A DNA stretch of 41,194 nt from Candidatus Kuenenia stuttgartensis (lineage in GTDB: Bacteria; Planctomycetota; Planctomycetia; Pirellulales; UBA1268): positions 1-41,194 of the forward strand of contig CAMCYH010000016.1 of assembly GCA_945883745.1 (NCBI GenBank), written 5' to 3'. Shown here in pieces: positions 1-7,170 of this stretch. A program made the translations under genes and the position numbers. Below the pieces are notes generated by a model, which ran no database searches, was not told the origin of the DNA, and was given only the letters and a program-made list of their open reading frames with translations. Position 1 is the first letter of the stretch. The number at the start of each line of letters is the position of its first letter.

Positions 1-351
1 CAGACCCAGTCGAATCTGATGCAGGAGCTCGGCAAGATCCGCCGCGTGATCGCCAAGCAGATTCCCGATGCGCCGCACGAAACGCTCCTGGTGATCGATG
101 CGACGGCGGGCCAGAACGCGCTTTCGCAGGCCAAGGGCTTCAAGGAGGCGGCCGGCTGCACCGGTATCGTACTGGCCCAGCTCGATGGCTCGGCCCGCGG
201 GGGAGTGATCGTGCCTGTCACCGAACAGTTCGCGTTGCCTGTCAAGCTCGTCGGCCTTGGTGAAGGCGCCGACGACATGCAGCCCTTCGACCCGCCGCAG
301 TTCGTAAACGCCCTGCTGGCCGGCCTGTTTGCCGAGGGCGAGCCGGCCTGA
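1..351 (+). CDS. ftsY: FtsY, SRP receptor GTPase (C-terminal fragment)
   Basis: This is the last 116 codons of the signal-recognition-particle receptor, the GTPase that pairs with Ffh at the membrane to deliver ribosome-nascent chains to SecYEG. The 5' part lies outside the window. Visible family signatures are SNLMQELGKIRRVI after the missing DTAGR motif, the G5-region run LDGSARGG, and the closing block VKLVGLGEGADDMQPFDP, all typical of the FtsY NG domain. The protein ends soon after this block, as FtsY normally does. One oddity is that the G4 guanine-specificity motif, usually TKLD, reads AQLD here (bases 172-186), so the conserved lysine is glutamine. The alternative Ffh is excluded because no M domain follows. 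The identification is firm; the effect of the G4 change is unknown. Confidence 0.93.
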   Translation, partial: QTQSNLMQELGKIRRVIAKQIPDAPHETLLVIDATAGQNALSQAKGFKEAAGCTGIVLAQLDGSARGGVIVPVTEQFALPVKLVGLGEGADDMQPFDPPQFVNALLAGLFAEGEPA

Positions 352-407
352 GTTTCTCGCCAGCCGGCATATCTTCACACCGCGTTGTCCCGGTCGTGGA
401 GACTTTG

Positions 408-434
408 CCGACGGTCTGGATAGGTCGGTTTTTT
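408..434 (+). terminator. Possible intrinsic terminator after ftsY
   Basis: A 5-bp stem CCGAC/GTCGG (408-412 with 424-428) is followed directly by six T residues (429-434), 57 bases past the ftsY stop. The stem is short with an 11-base loop, so this is a modest candidate. The rest of the 352-597 gap shows no convincing porin promoter to me. Confidence 0.35.
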
Positions 435-597
435 GGGCCGGCCCCCGTCGATACCGGGAAGTGGGCGGAGGGGGAACAGTGTGCCACGGATCGGCGGACC
501 GTGCGTACATGCCATCCCACGATTCGGTGCGAAACGCCTCGGGGTTGCGACGTTCGTAGCCCGGGTACCGGCCCTCTGATTGGGAGATTTTGAGACC

Positions 598-2067
598 ATG
601 CGATTCACCAAGTTCAAACTGCCGCTCTCGGTGGCAGCCGGCCTGTTGGCCTCCGCCGCGTTGGCGACGGAGCCGCAGGTTCCGTCACGTGTCGATACCA
701 GCCTCTATGATTCGTTCGCCCAGGCCGACGGGGTTCCGCCGGTTCCCGAGATGCCTCGGCCGGGCGTGCCGCTGGAGGACGTCTACCAGTATCGCGCCGC
801 AGCGCCCGAGCAGGCGGCCGTGGAAGAAGGAGCGACCCGTTACCTGGAGACCGAGTTCCTCACGAGCCGCGGAATCAATACCTACGGCTGGATGGCTGCC
901 GGTATCGGTGCCAACAACTGGGGATCCCCCTGGAACGGCCCGATCACGTTCAATGACCGGGCGTGGCAGGGCCAGATGAACCAGCTCTACCTCGTCAACG
1001 AGAAGACGCTGGGCGAAGACTTCGGCTGGGCCGGTCGAGTCGACCTGCTCTACGGCACCGACTTTCTCTTCACGACAGCCCGCGGCCTCGACGCCTACCG
1101 TGGAGGCTACGTCGATCCGAGCGGGGTCGCCGGCCCACGGTGGTATTCGTCGCGCTACTACGGTCTGGCAATGCCGCAGCTTTACGGTGAGTTGGGCCGT
1201 GAGGATCTGGGTGTGAAGTTTGGTCACTTCTACACGCTGATCGGCTACGAAGTGGTGCCGGCAATCGGCAACTTCTTCTACACCCATGCCTACGCGATGC
1301 AGTACGGTGAGCCGTTCACGCACACCGGCATCCTCGGCAACTGGGTTCCGAACGACCAGATGACGGTCGTGGCCGGCATCACGAATGGGTGGGATAACTG
1401 GGACGACGGCATGCTCGGCCCGATCGCCAACACGTCCTACCCCGGTTACAACAACAACGCCGCCTTCCTCGGAGCGGTCACGTTCAACAGTTCGGACGAG
1501 AAGCAGTCGCTCATTGCAGCCGTCTCGAGCGGCAACGAGGTCGGTACGTTCGGTGATACTGGAAACCTGGTCGGGAATCGCTCGATCATCAGCCTCGTGT
1601 ACACCAATGAGCTCAGCGACAAGCTGAACTATGTGATCCAGAACGACAACGGCTGGCAGTTCAACGGCCAGACGGACGACGCTCTCTGGACCAATGGTCA
1701 GACGTCACCGCTGGCTCAGTGGTACGGCATCAACCAGTACATGTTCTACAACTTCTCCGACACGCTGATCGGCGGTCTGCGGTTTGAGTGGTTCCGCGAC
1801 AACAACGGCACCCGCGTGATTTCCGGGCTTCGCAATGCGTTGACCGGGGGCGAGCCGTCGGTGGGTGGCTTCCAGGGTAACTTCTGGGCGATGACGTGGG
1901 GTCTCAACTACCTGATGGGCAAGAACGTCGTCATCCGCCCCGAACTGCGGTATGACTGGTACTCGCCGGACAAGATGGGTGGTCCGCTGCCCTACGGGAA
2001 CCTCGCCACTGGTGGCGACCAGTACGGCCAGTTCTACGGCGGCTGCGACGCGATCGTGCAGTTTTAG
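598..2067 (+). CDS. Outer-membrane beta-barrel porin, BBP2 type
   Basis: A 489-residue outer-membrane porin of the kind grouped as putative beta-barrel porin 2 (BBP2, OmpL-like), expected to be a general diffusion channel. The start at 598 is chosen because a GGGAGA ribosome site lies about 10 bases upstream and the protein then begins MRFTKFKLPLSVAAGLLASA, a clear signal peptide ending ALA about residue 23. An upstream TTG at 580 would add six residues before it. The mature chain is rich in aromatic, Gly and Asn residues with alternating strand patterns (INTYGWMAAGIGANNWGSP, FYTLIGYEVVPAIGNFFYTH, GLRFEWFRDNNG). It ends in Phe, as barrel proteins recognised by BamA usually do. It stands alone, between ftsY and a thioredoxin-like gene, and is followed by three stacked hairpins, consistent with a highly expressed monocistronic mRNA. 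Substrate cannot be inferred. Confidence 0.88.
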   Translation: MRFTKFKLPLSVAAGLLASAALATEPQVPSRVDTSLYDSFAQADGVPPVPEMPRPGVPLEDVYQYRAAAPEQAAVEEGATRYLETEFLTSRGINTYGWMAAGIGANNWGSPWNGPITFNDRAWQGQMNQLYLVNEKTLGEDFGWAGRVDLLYGTDFLFTTARGLDAYRGGYVDPSGVAGPRWYSSRYYGLAMPQLYGELGREDLGVKFGHFYTLIGYEVVPAIGNFFYTHAYAMQYGEPFTHTGILGNWVPNDQMTVVAGITNGWDNWDDGMLGPIANTSYPGYNNNAAFLGAVTFNSSDEKQSLIAAVSSGNEVGTFGDTGNLVGNRSIISLVYTNELSDKLNYVIQNDNGWQFNGQTDDALWTNGQTSPLAQWYGINQYMFYNFSDTLIGGLRFEWFRDNNGTRVISGLRNALTGGEPSVGGFQGNFWAMTWGLNYLMGKNVVIRPELRYDWYSPDKMGGPLPYGNLATGGDQYGQFYGGCDAIVQF

Positions 2068-2074
2068 TTGTCCC

Positions 2075-2228
2075 GGCGGCGGGGCCATCCATGGCCCCCG
2101 CCGCCTTGGCCCGGCGGAGGGAACGCCAAGGGTTCCCTCGCCGGGCAGCGGCGGCCCTCCGGGGCTGCCGGAAATCGGTTTGCTTGGAGGGCCTGGTCGC
2201 GCACGTGCGGCCAGGCCCTCGGCCTTTT
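2075..2228 (+). terminator. Three stacked hairpins downstream of the porin
   Basis: Three strong inverted repeats follow the porin stop. The first pairs 2075-2088 with 2091-2105 around the core GGGGCCATCCATGGCCCC. The second pairs 2109-2124 with 2132-2146 (one bulge). The third pairs 2187-2200 with 2207-2220 (10 perfect Watson-Crick pairs, then mostly paired) and is followed by CGGCCTTTTGG. The third looks like a rho-independent terminator. The first two may protect the mRNA 3' end. The first core recurs exactly after fdxA at 22987-23009. Confidence 0.6.
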
Positions 2229-2519
2229 GGTGACCGTGCCAGCCCACCACTCACAGATCTAGGATCTAGGGGCAGTATCCGGCTCTCGGCATCCATCGCG
2301 GAACTTTTTTCGAGGTGCCTGGTGGCCGTAAGTCCAGCGTTTCGCTGCCGCCCTGGCAACTTGGTGAAGCCAGATAAGTGGCGCAATCTGCAAAGATTTA
2401 CAGTATCGGGCCTCATCGCTAGCCTTTTGCTTGAGTTTCGGCGTTGGAAGGCTCGCGAACCCCGTCGCTGTTTCCCGAATAAGAAGTTTGGGGAACAGCT
2501 TGCAAGGAGGCGACATACG
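2229..2519. other. Leader/intergenic stretch before the thioredoxin-like gene
   Basis: About 290 bases without a supported gene. The reading frame of the downstream protein stays open through it, but there is no signal peptide or ribosome site until 2504-2520. A short direct repeat GATCTAG GATCTAG lies near 2256-2270. No promoter stands out. Confidence 0.4.
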
Positions 2520-3455
2520 ATGCGGATGGCACGAACGAAGAGTGGGATGACGGTTGTTGGCGTAAGCCAGTGTGTGGGGCGTTCTCTCAGCTGGGTGGCA
2601 ATTGTCCTGTGCCTGACCATCCGGCCGGCAGCTGGCAGCGAAGGCTGGCTGACGGAATACGACACGGCCCTCACGGCGGCAGCCGAGTCTGGCCGGCCCG
2701 TTCTCACGATCTTCACCGGAAGCGACTGGTGCCCGCACTGCAAGACACTCGAGGACAACGTCCTGGCGACCGAGACATTCCTGGAATGGGCCTCCGACAA
2801 CGTCGTGCTCCTGATGATCGACCTCCCGCAGCAGGGCATCTCCCCGGCCGTCCGGAGCGAGCGATCCCAGGTCTGCATCAAATACGGCGTGCGCACGTTT
2901 CCCAGCGCCCTCCTGATCGGCCCTGACGGTCAGAAAATTACCATCAAGAAGGGGTATCACGGCCAGTCGGCGGCTACCTGGGTATCCGAGATGGCGGCTC
3001 ATGTGCCGGCCCGCCCGGCGGACCAGGCGACCGCGGCGACCGATCCTGCCAAGGACGGTGTTCTCACCTCCCTCGAAGAGGCGGTCGCAACGGCCCAAGG
3101 GAAGCAGCGACCGATCCTGCTGGTCGTGTCGCGAAAGAGCGATTCAGGTGCGAAGACCCGCTCGGCTGAACTCGTCAACGATCCCGAGTTTGACGCATTT
3201 ACCCGGGAAAACTTCGTCGTGGCCGAGGTGCCCGCAGGCGATCCTGGGGCGGGCGAGACGGATGAGCCCATGCAACGGCTGCTCGGCGGGGCCCCGCTGG
3301 CGCCGGAGGCTGTCGAGATCATCGTGACCGAGGATGGGCAGACGCCCCTCTTCAGCCAGTCCGGCACGCAGACGCCGGCGCGGGTTGTCGGTGGCTTGCG
3401 GCGGTTTCTTGCCGCTCGCCAGGCCGCCCGGGAAAACACCGCCACTCGCCGGTGA
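2520..3455 (+). CDS. Secreted thioredoxin-like protein with CPHC active site
   Basis: A 311-residue periplasmic protein with a thioredoxin fold. The start at 2520 has a strong AAGGAGG site nine bases upstream and gives an N-terminal hydrophobic segment (LSWVAIVLCLTIRPAAGS, about residues 26-43) that looks like a signal peptide or anchor. The active site is DWCPHCK with cysteines 71 and 74, a CPHC dipeptide as in DsbA, in a Thioredoxin_7-like context (PVLTIFTGSDWCPHCKTLE). A cis-Pro-like TFPSALLIGPDG follows. The C-terminal third (about residues 180-300) has a second thioredoxin-like outline (RPILLVVSRKSDS, NFVVAEVPAGD, EIIVTEDG) with no cysteine pair. It may be a degenerate second domain. Likely role is thiol-disulfide exchange in the periplasm, perhaps in cytochrome c or oxidase maturation, but nothing in the neighbourhood fixes this. 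Confidence 0.8.
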   Translation: MRMARTKSGMTVVGVSQCVGRSLSWVAIVLCLTIRPAAGSEGWLTEYDTALTAAAESGRPVLTIFTGSDWCPHCKTLEDNVLATETFLEWASDNVVLLMIDLPQQGISPAVRSERSQVCIKYGVRTFPSALLIGPDGQKITIKKGYHGQSAATWVSEMAAHVPARPADQATAATDPAKDGVLTSLEEAVATAQGKQRPILLVVSRKSDSGAKTRSAELVNDPEFDAFTRENFVVAEVPAGDPGAGETDEPMQRLLGGAPLAPEAVEIIVTEDGQTPLFSQSGTQTPARVVGGLRRFLAARQAARENTATRR

Positions 3456-3458
3456 CAA

Positions 3459-3659
3459 CTACCGCGGCAGGCTGATCGCCACAACTGGCGGATCAGCCGT
3501 CACCGTTCGGGCTACCCGGTCGGCGGCATGACGCATCGAAGTGGCGATAGCGCACCCGCCGATCGGCAGGAGGCAGAAGAGCGGAGCCGCCAGCCAGGGC
3601 AGCAGAAGGGTCAGCGTCGATGGCCGCAGGTCGGGCATTTCGGCCTTTGAATCAGCCAT
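3459..3659 (-). CDS. Small single-helix membrane protein, hypothetical
   Basis: A 66-residue ORF convergent with the thioredoxin-like gene (three bases between the stops). It begins MADSKAEMPDLRPST, has one hydrophobic segment (LTLLLPWLAAPLFCLLPIGGCAIA, about residues 17-40) and a basic tail. A GGAGA lies seven bases before the ATG on the minus strand. Codon third positions are GC-rich like the neighbours. I recognise no family. It may be a genuine small membrane protein or a chance ORF; the ribosome site and tight convergent packing favour a gene. Confidence 0.5.
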   Translation of the reverse strand: MADSKAEMPDLRPSTLTLLLPWLAAPLFCLLPIGGCAIATSMRHAADRVARTVTADPPVVAISLPR

Positions 3660-3793
3660 GTGGGTCTCCGGAAGGTTGACGGCAAAAAGGATTACAGGCC
3701 TGCCGAGACAGAGACAAGACGGAAAAGGTGTTTGCGAGCGGCGGCATCAACTGGCGGGGCAGCCCGCCGGCTGGGTGTGCGAAGGCACCAGAA

Positions 3794-3818
3794 AGCCCGG
3801 GGCGCGAGCCCGGGGGCC
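3794..3818. repeat. REP-like GC-rich hairpin, copy 1
   Basis: An imperfect palindrome GCCCGGGG-CGCGA-GCCCGGGGGC between the small ORF and the tRNA. The GCGA loop and flanks match copies at 24519-24543 and 23114-23138. It lies 3' of tRNA-Leu (minus strand), where it could also act as its terminator. About 30 bases upstream the run AGCCCGCCGGCTG is shared with the sequence before the 24519 copy, so the repeated unit may be longer, about 60-95 bases. Confidence 0.6.
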
Positions 3819-3869
3819 GCGTTGGCTCCGACCGGTCCGCGTCAAACCAGGGAAGGCATTCCCGGTGAA

Positions 3870-3955
3870 TGGCCGAGGCGGGGATCGAACCCGCACGGAG
3901 CTTTCGCTCCACGGGATTTTAAGTCCCGTGCGTCTGCCAGTTTCGCCACTCGGCC
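3870..3955 (-). tRNA. trnL: tRNA-Leu (anticodon UAA)
   Basis: Read on the minus strand, the acceptor arms GGCCGAG (5') and CTCGGCC (3') pair perfectly with discriminator A. The anticodon arm is CGGGA-CTTAAAA-TCCCG, giving anticodon UAA. A long variable arm GGAGCGAAAGCTCC marks it as a class II tRNA, and the T arm is GCGGG-TTCGATC-CCCGC. Length is 86 bases. CCA is not encoded (the next bases are TTC), so it must be added after transcription. Decodes UUA/UUG leucine codons, which are rare in this GC-rich genome. Confidence 0.96.
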
Positions 3956-3966
3956 CGAGTCCGGAT

Positions 3967-3994
3967 CGTATACGCATCATCCTGCCGGCTGCAA
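3967..3994 (-). promoter_or_regulatory. Candidate promoter of tRNA-Leu
   Basis: On the minus strand, TTGCAG (3994-3989), a 16-base spacer and TATACG (3972-3967) lie with the -10 about 12 bases before the tRNA 5' end. Position and match suit a sigma-70-type promoter. Confidence 0.45.
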
Positions 3995-4072
3995 AACGTG
4001 GGCTACAATCAGCCCGGTTTCACGCCTTTGCATCTTTCTCGGCTCTTTCTCGCGGCAGGTACGATAACGAGC

Positions 4073-4549
4073 ATGACAGGCATTGACGGCTTTCTCGGCA
4101 CCCGCGGTTCGCTCGGCATGGACGTCCTGGTGGCAGGGTTGCTCGCCGTGCTGCCGCTCTTGGCCTGGAGCATTCATGTCGTCCGCACGCGGCGAGACTT
4201 TGTGACTCACAGGCGACTCCAACTGGCGATCGCCGCGGCCCTGCTCGTCTGCATCGTGATCTTCGAGATCGATGTCCGTCTCGTGAGCGACTGGAAGGAC
4301 CGGGCCCGACCGAGCCCGTGGTGGCCGGGAGGCGTGCTCGCCATGTTGGGCATCCACCTCATCTTCGCCATCTCGACGCTCGTGCTCTGGGTCTGGACGA
4401 TCTGGGAGGGCCTCGTGCGATTTCCCTCGCCCCCCGTTCCCGGCAGCCACGGGGAGCGGCATCGAGTGATGGGGAGGCTGGCCGCCATCGATCTCGTGAT
4501 CACCACGATCACCGGGCTGCTCTTCTACTGGCTGGCGTTCATCGCCTAA
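4073..4549 (+). CDS. DUF420-family four-helix membrane protein
   Basis: A 158-residue membrane protein with four predicted helices (about residues 15-34, 48-66, 86-112, 134-156) and conserved-looking histidines at 35, 46, 95 and 130 next to or within them (SIHVVRTRR, THRRLQLA, GIHLIFA, GERHRVMGRLA). This pattern fits DUF420, whose Bacillus/Staphylococcus members (CtaM) are needed for activity of heme-copper oxidases. I start it at ATG 4073; a GTG at 3998 would add 25 residues of no clear character. The ribosome site is weak. Alone and convergent with tatC. A link to the aa3 oxidase operon at the end of the window is plausible from family knowledge, not from gene order. Confidence 0.7.
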   Translation: MTGIDGFLGTRGSLGMDVLVAGLLAVLPLLAWSIHVVRTRRDFVTHRRLQLAIAAALLVCIVIFEIDVRLVSDWKDRARPSPWWPGGVLAMLGIHLIFAISTLVLWVWTIWEGLVRFPSPPVPGSHGERHRVMGRLAAIDLVITTITGLLFYWLAFIA

Positions 4550-4559
4550 GAAAACCGTC

Positions 4560-4626
4560 GGGGACGGGCGAGGTCTCGGCTTCGGGGCGAGGATACGCCA
4601 ACTTGCCTCGACCTCGCCCGATCCCC
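4560..4626. terminator. Bidirectional hairpin between DUF420 gene and tatC
   Basis: Arms GGGGACGGGCGAGGTC (4560-4575) and its near-complement (4610-4626) form a 16-bp stem with one bulge, between two convergent genes. The loop contains GGGCGAGGATACGCC (4585-4599), which recurs inverted at 20244-20258. Confidence 0.5.
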
Positions 4627-4649
4627 GGCTTCGTTCCTACAGGCCCGCG

Positions 4650-5687
4650 TCATGCGGGGCTTGTGCTGCTTGTCCAGCGGCAGATGGCGAGGCCGCCGAA
4701 GTAGAGCAGGCACAGCGGCAGGGCAAGGAAGAGCATGCTGTAGGGATCGGCGGGCGTGAGGATGGCCGACACGATGAAGATGGCGACGATGGCGGTCCGC
4801 CACTGGGAAGCGTAGGCCGCGGCGTCGAACACGCCGATCCGCTCCAGGAACAGCATCACCAGCGGGAGTTGGAAGCCGATGCCGAAGCCGATCGGCAGAA
4901 TGAGCACGAACGACAGCCATTCGCTGATGCGTGGGTCGGGGTCGAGCCCCAGCCAGCGGTTGAAGTCGAGCAGGTAGTCGAGCACGAAGTCGAAGACGAA
5001 GAAGAAGGCGAGACAGACACCGGCCAGGAAGAGCCCGATGCTGATCGGCAGGAACGTCCAGACCAGCCGCTTTTCGTGCGGATAGAGACCCGCCGCCACG
5101 AATGTCCAGAGCTGGTAGAAGATCCAGGGACTCGAGAGCACGATGCCGACGAGCAATGCCGCCTTCATGTAGATGCCGAAGGCTTCTTGGGCCGAGAGGG
5201 TGGTGATGCTTACCCGTGAGTCCTTCTCGAGCGGCTGCCAGAGGAAGATCGGCACGAGCGAGTCGGTGTCGAACGCGGCTGGCGAGTCGTTCGCATCGTC
5301 AGTCGGCTCGCCCGAACGCGGCTCCGCCGCGGCAAGCACACGGGCCAGTTGCTGCGGGTGCACCTCGCGGAGTTCAAACGACAGGCCGCGCTGTTCTACG
5401 GCATCGACGACTTCCGAACGTGAGTAGGGGAGGGGATCGCTGCCGGCGACCCGCGGCTGCCAGGAGTCGAACGTCTCGACCGCCCGTTCGGTGTAATACG
5501 TGCCGAGGGCCTTTTTCAGTGGCCGTTCGATAAGGTGCACGACGGGACGGCCGAGAAAGAACCCGATCAGGACCCCCACGGCGAGCCCCATGGCAGCCCG
5601 AATCAGGCAGATCCGCAGTTCTTCCAGGTGCTCGCCGAAGGTCATCGTCGAACCTTCGAACAGGTCTTCGTCGTCGATACGGGGCAT
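4650..5687 (-). CDS. tatC: TatC, twin-arginine translocase core subunit
   Basis: The multi-spanning receptor of the Tat pathway, which binds RR signal peptides and, with TatA, exports folded proteins. The diagnostic N-terminus MTFGEHLEELRICLIR (residues 15-30) includes the signal-peptide-binding glutamates, followed by helix 1. LSAQEAFGIYMKA (164-176) precedes helix 2, and SSPWIFYQLWTFVAAGLYPHEKR, GIGFQLPLVMLF and SAILTPADPYSMLFLALPLCLLY are the other landmarks. At 345 residues it is about 90-100 longer than usual. The excess is a charged insert at about residues 62-160 in the first periplasmic loop. The ATG at 5687 lacks a good ribosome site; an ATG at residue 15 has GAAGG upstream and is an alternative. 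No tatA is in the window. The respiratory Rieske protein at 28477 carries an RR motif and would be a client. Confidence 0.93.
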   Translation of the reverse strand: MPRIDDEDLFEGSTMTFGEHLEELRICLIRAAMGLAVGVLIGFFLGRPVVHLIERPLKKALGTYYTERAVETFDSWQPRVAGSDPLPYSRSEVVDAVEQRGLSFELREVHPQQLARVLAAAEPRSGEPTDDANDSPAAFDTDSLVPIFLWQPLEKDSRVSITTLSAQEAFGIYMKAALLVGIVLSSPWIFYQLWTFVAAGLYPHEKRLVWTFLPISIGLFLAGVCLAFFFVFDFVLDYLLDFNRWLGLDPDPRISEWLSFVLILPIGFGIGFQLPLVMLFLERIGVFDAAAYASQWRTAIVAIFIVSAILTPADPYSMLFLALPLCLLYFGGLAICRWTSSTSPA

Positions 5688-5730
5688 TGGAGGTGTGTGG
5701 AGCAGGGTTCCGCGTGTTTCCTCACCGACT

Positions 5731-5736
5731 TATACT
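5731..5736 (+). promoter_or_regulatory. Candidate -10 element for the PQQ/MoxR operon
   Basis: TATACT lies in the 64-bp gap between divergent tatC and the PQQ-like gene; the -35 (TTCCGC, 17 bases upstream) is poor. Transcription would begin near 5743, which leaves too short a leader for ATG 5752 and would favour ATG 5788. Confidence 0.3.
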
Positions 5737-5751
5737 TCAATCAGTCCGGCC

Positions 5752-7170
5752 ATGCCGGAGTCACCCCCTCTTTCCCGGGCGACACGCATGCTTCCGGCGG
5801 CCCCACGATCCCGCAGAACCGGTGCCATCGGATTCGTGGTCCTTGCCGGCCTCGTCTCAGGGTGGCCGTCGGTGCCGGCTGCCGACGACGGGCTGCTGCA
5901 CACGGACGTGGCGGCGGTGGAGAATGTCGTCCAGAAACGACTGGAATGGCTGCAACGGCCGGAGGCGTGGCAGCTCCGCTGGTCGCAGCCCATACAGGGC
6001 ACCGCGCCCGCGGGGGCGGCAGGCATCGTCGCCTGGATCGACGCCGGTGCCGTCCGCGGCGTACGAGCCATCGACGGGTTGCCGGCCTGGCGGAGTGTTC
6101 CATCTGGCGACACGTTGTTGTTCCCCCGGTCGGTCCTCCCCCGTCGCCACGCCGCTCGGCCAGATCAAGGCCCACCCGGAATCAGCGTTGTCGGGCACCT
6201 TCTGTATGGAGTGATCGATGCGGGGCGGCTAGGGCCGCTGATGATTTGCCTTGACTGTTCCGACACGGCCGAGGGGCGACTGCTCTGGTCGGCCTCGCCC
6301 CCTCCCGGATTGGTCGGCTTCGATGGGCCGCCCATTGCCGATGACCGCCTGTGTATCGTCGTCGTGCGCGGCAGCGAAGGTCGTAGCCCGCTTGAGATCG
6401 TGGCCCACGACGCGCGTGATGGTGTGGTTATGTGGCGACACCCGCTGTCTTCAGGTGTGGCGAGTGACGGTGTCAACCATGCTTCCGGCCGGCGGCAGGC
6501 AGCGCTAGTGAACGGCCTTGTCGTCATTGCCGATCACGCGGGAAGCGTGTGGGCGTTTGACCGCGACGGTCACCCCATGTGGCGGTATGAATACGGGGCC
6601 ATCCCCCGCGGCGATGATCGACTGCATGACGGCGACGGCCGGCCGGTGGCGGCTGAGCCGGTGGTAGGCAGCGCGAGATGCATCGTTGTCGCCGCCCAGG
6701 ATCGTGGGGGCGTGATCGCGCTCGACCCAGCGGCTCGGTCTGCGCAGCTGCGCTGGGAGGCTGCTGTCGGTGAATGCGTGCGAATCATTGGAATCGCGGA
6801 CGATCGGGTGGTCATCGAGCACGGCAGTGTCGGCCGTGAGGGACCGCTTGTCACCCGCGAGGTTGTCTCTGGACAGGTCGTGGCTTCCAGCCTTGCAGAG
6901 CCTTTGCCGGCCGGTCCAGCGGTGCTTGCGGGCGGAGTGATCCTGCAGCCGGTCATGGAAAAGCAAATCGCAGGACAACAGCCGGCCATCGCGGCCCTCG
7001 ATCCGTCCTCGTTGCGGGCCCTGGGGCCACCGTTTCCGCTCCCAGTCCCGGATGGCGGAGTGAAGGTCGTTGAACCTGTGAGGCCGCATGCGGTGTATGT
7101 CGCGGCCATGCCTGCCGCCATTCTTGTCGCCACGTCGAATCAGCTTTCTTCCATCGGACCTTCTCCATGA
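5752..7170 (+). CDS. Secreted PQQ-like beta-propeller repeat protein
   Basis: First gene of a six-gene operon. After a signal peptide (TGAIGFVVLAGLVSGWPSVPA, cleavage about residue 43 if ATG 5752 is used) the chain carries repeated blades of the PQQ/quinoprotein-alcohol-dehydrogenase-like propeller: RGVRAIDGLPAW, RLLWSASPPP, VVMWRHPLSSG, VWAFDRDGHPMWRYEYG, VIALDPAARSAQLRWEAAVG. No PQQ- or calcium-binding residues of true dehydrogenases are evident, so it is probably a structural or protein-binding propeller in the periplasm rather than an enzyme. Start is uncertain: ATG 5752 or ATG 5788 both leave a good signal peptide. The stop overlaps the next gene's ATG by four bases (ATGA), indicating translational coupling. 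Confidence 0.78.
   Translation: MPESPPLSRATRMLPAAPRSRRTGAIGFVVLAGLVSGWPSVPAADDGLLHTDVAAVENVVQKRLEWLQRPEAWQLRWSQPIQGTAPAGAAGIVAWIDAGAVRGVRAIDGLPAWRSVPSGDTLLFPRSVLPRRHAARPDQGPPGISVVGHLLYGVIDAGRLGPLMICLDCSDTAEGRLLWSASPPPGLVGFDGPPIADDRLCIVVVRGSEGRSPLEIVAHDARDGVVMWRHPLSSGVASDGVNHASGRRQAALVNGLVVIADHAGSVWAFDRDGHPMWRYEYGAIPRGDDRLHDGDGRPVAAEPVVGSARCIVVAAQDRGGVIALDPAARSAQLRWEAAVGECVRIIGIADDRVVIEHGSVGREGPLVTREVVSGQVVASSLAEPLPAGPAVLAGGVILQPVMEKQIAGQQPAIAALDPSSLRALGPPFPLPVPDGGVKVVEPVRPHAVYVAAMPAAILVATSNQLSSIGPSP

Noticed and set aside
2091..2519. N-terminal extension of the thioredoxin-like protein
   Set aside because: The frame is open but covers the porin hairpins and lacks a ribosome site; the AAGGAGG and signal peptide at 2504-2520 mark the real start.
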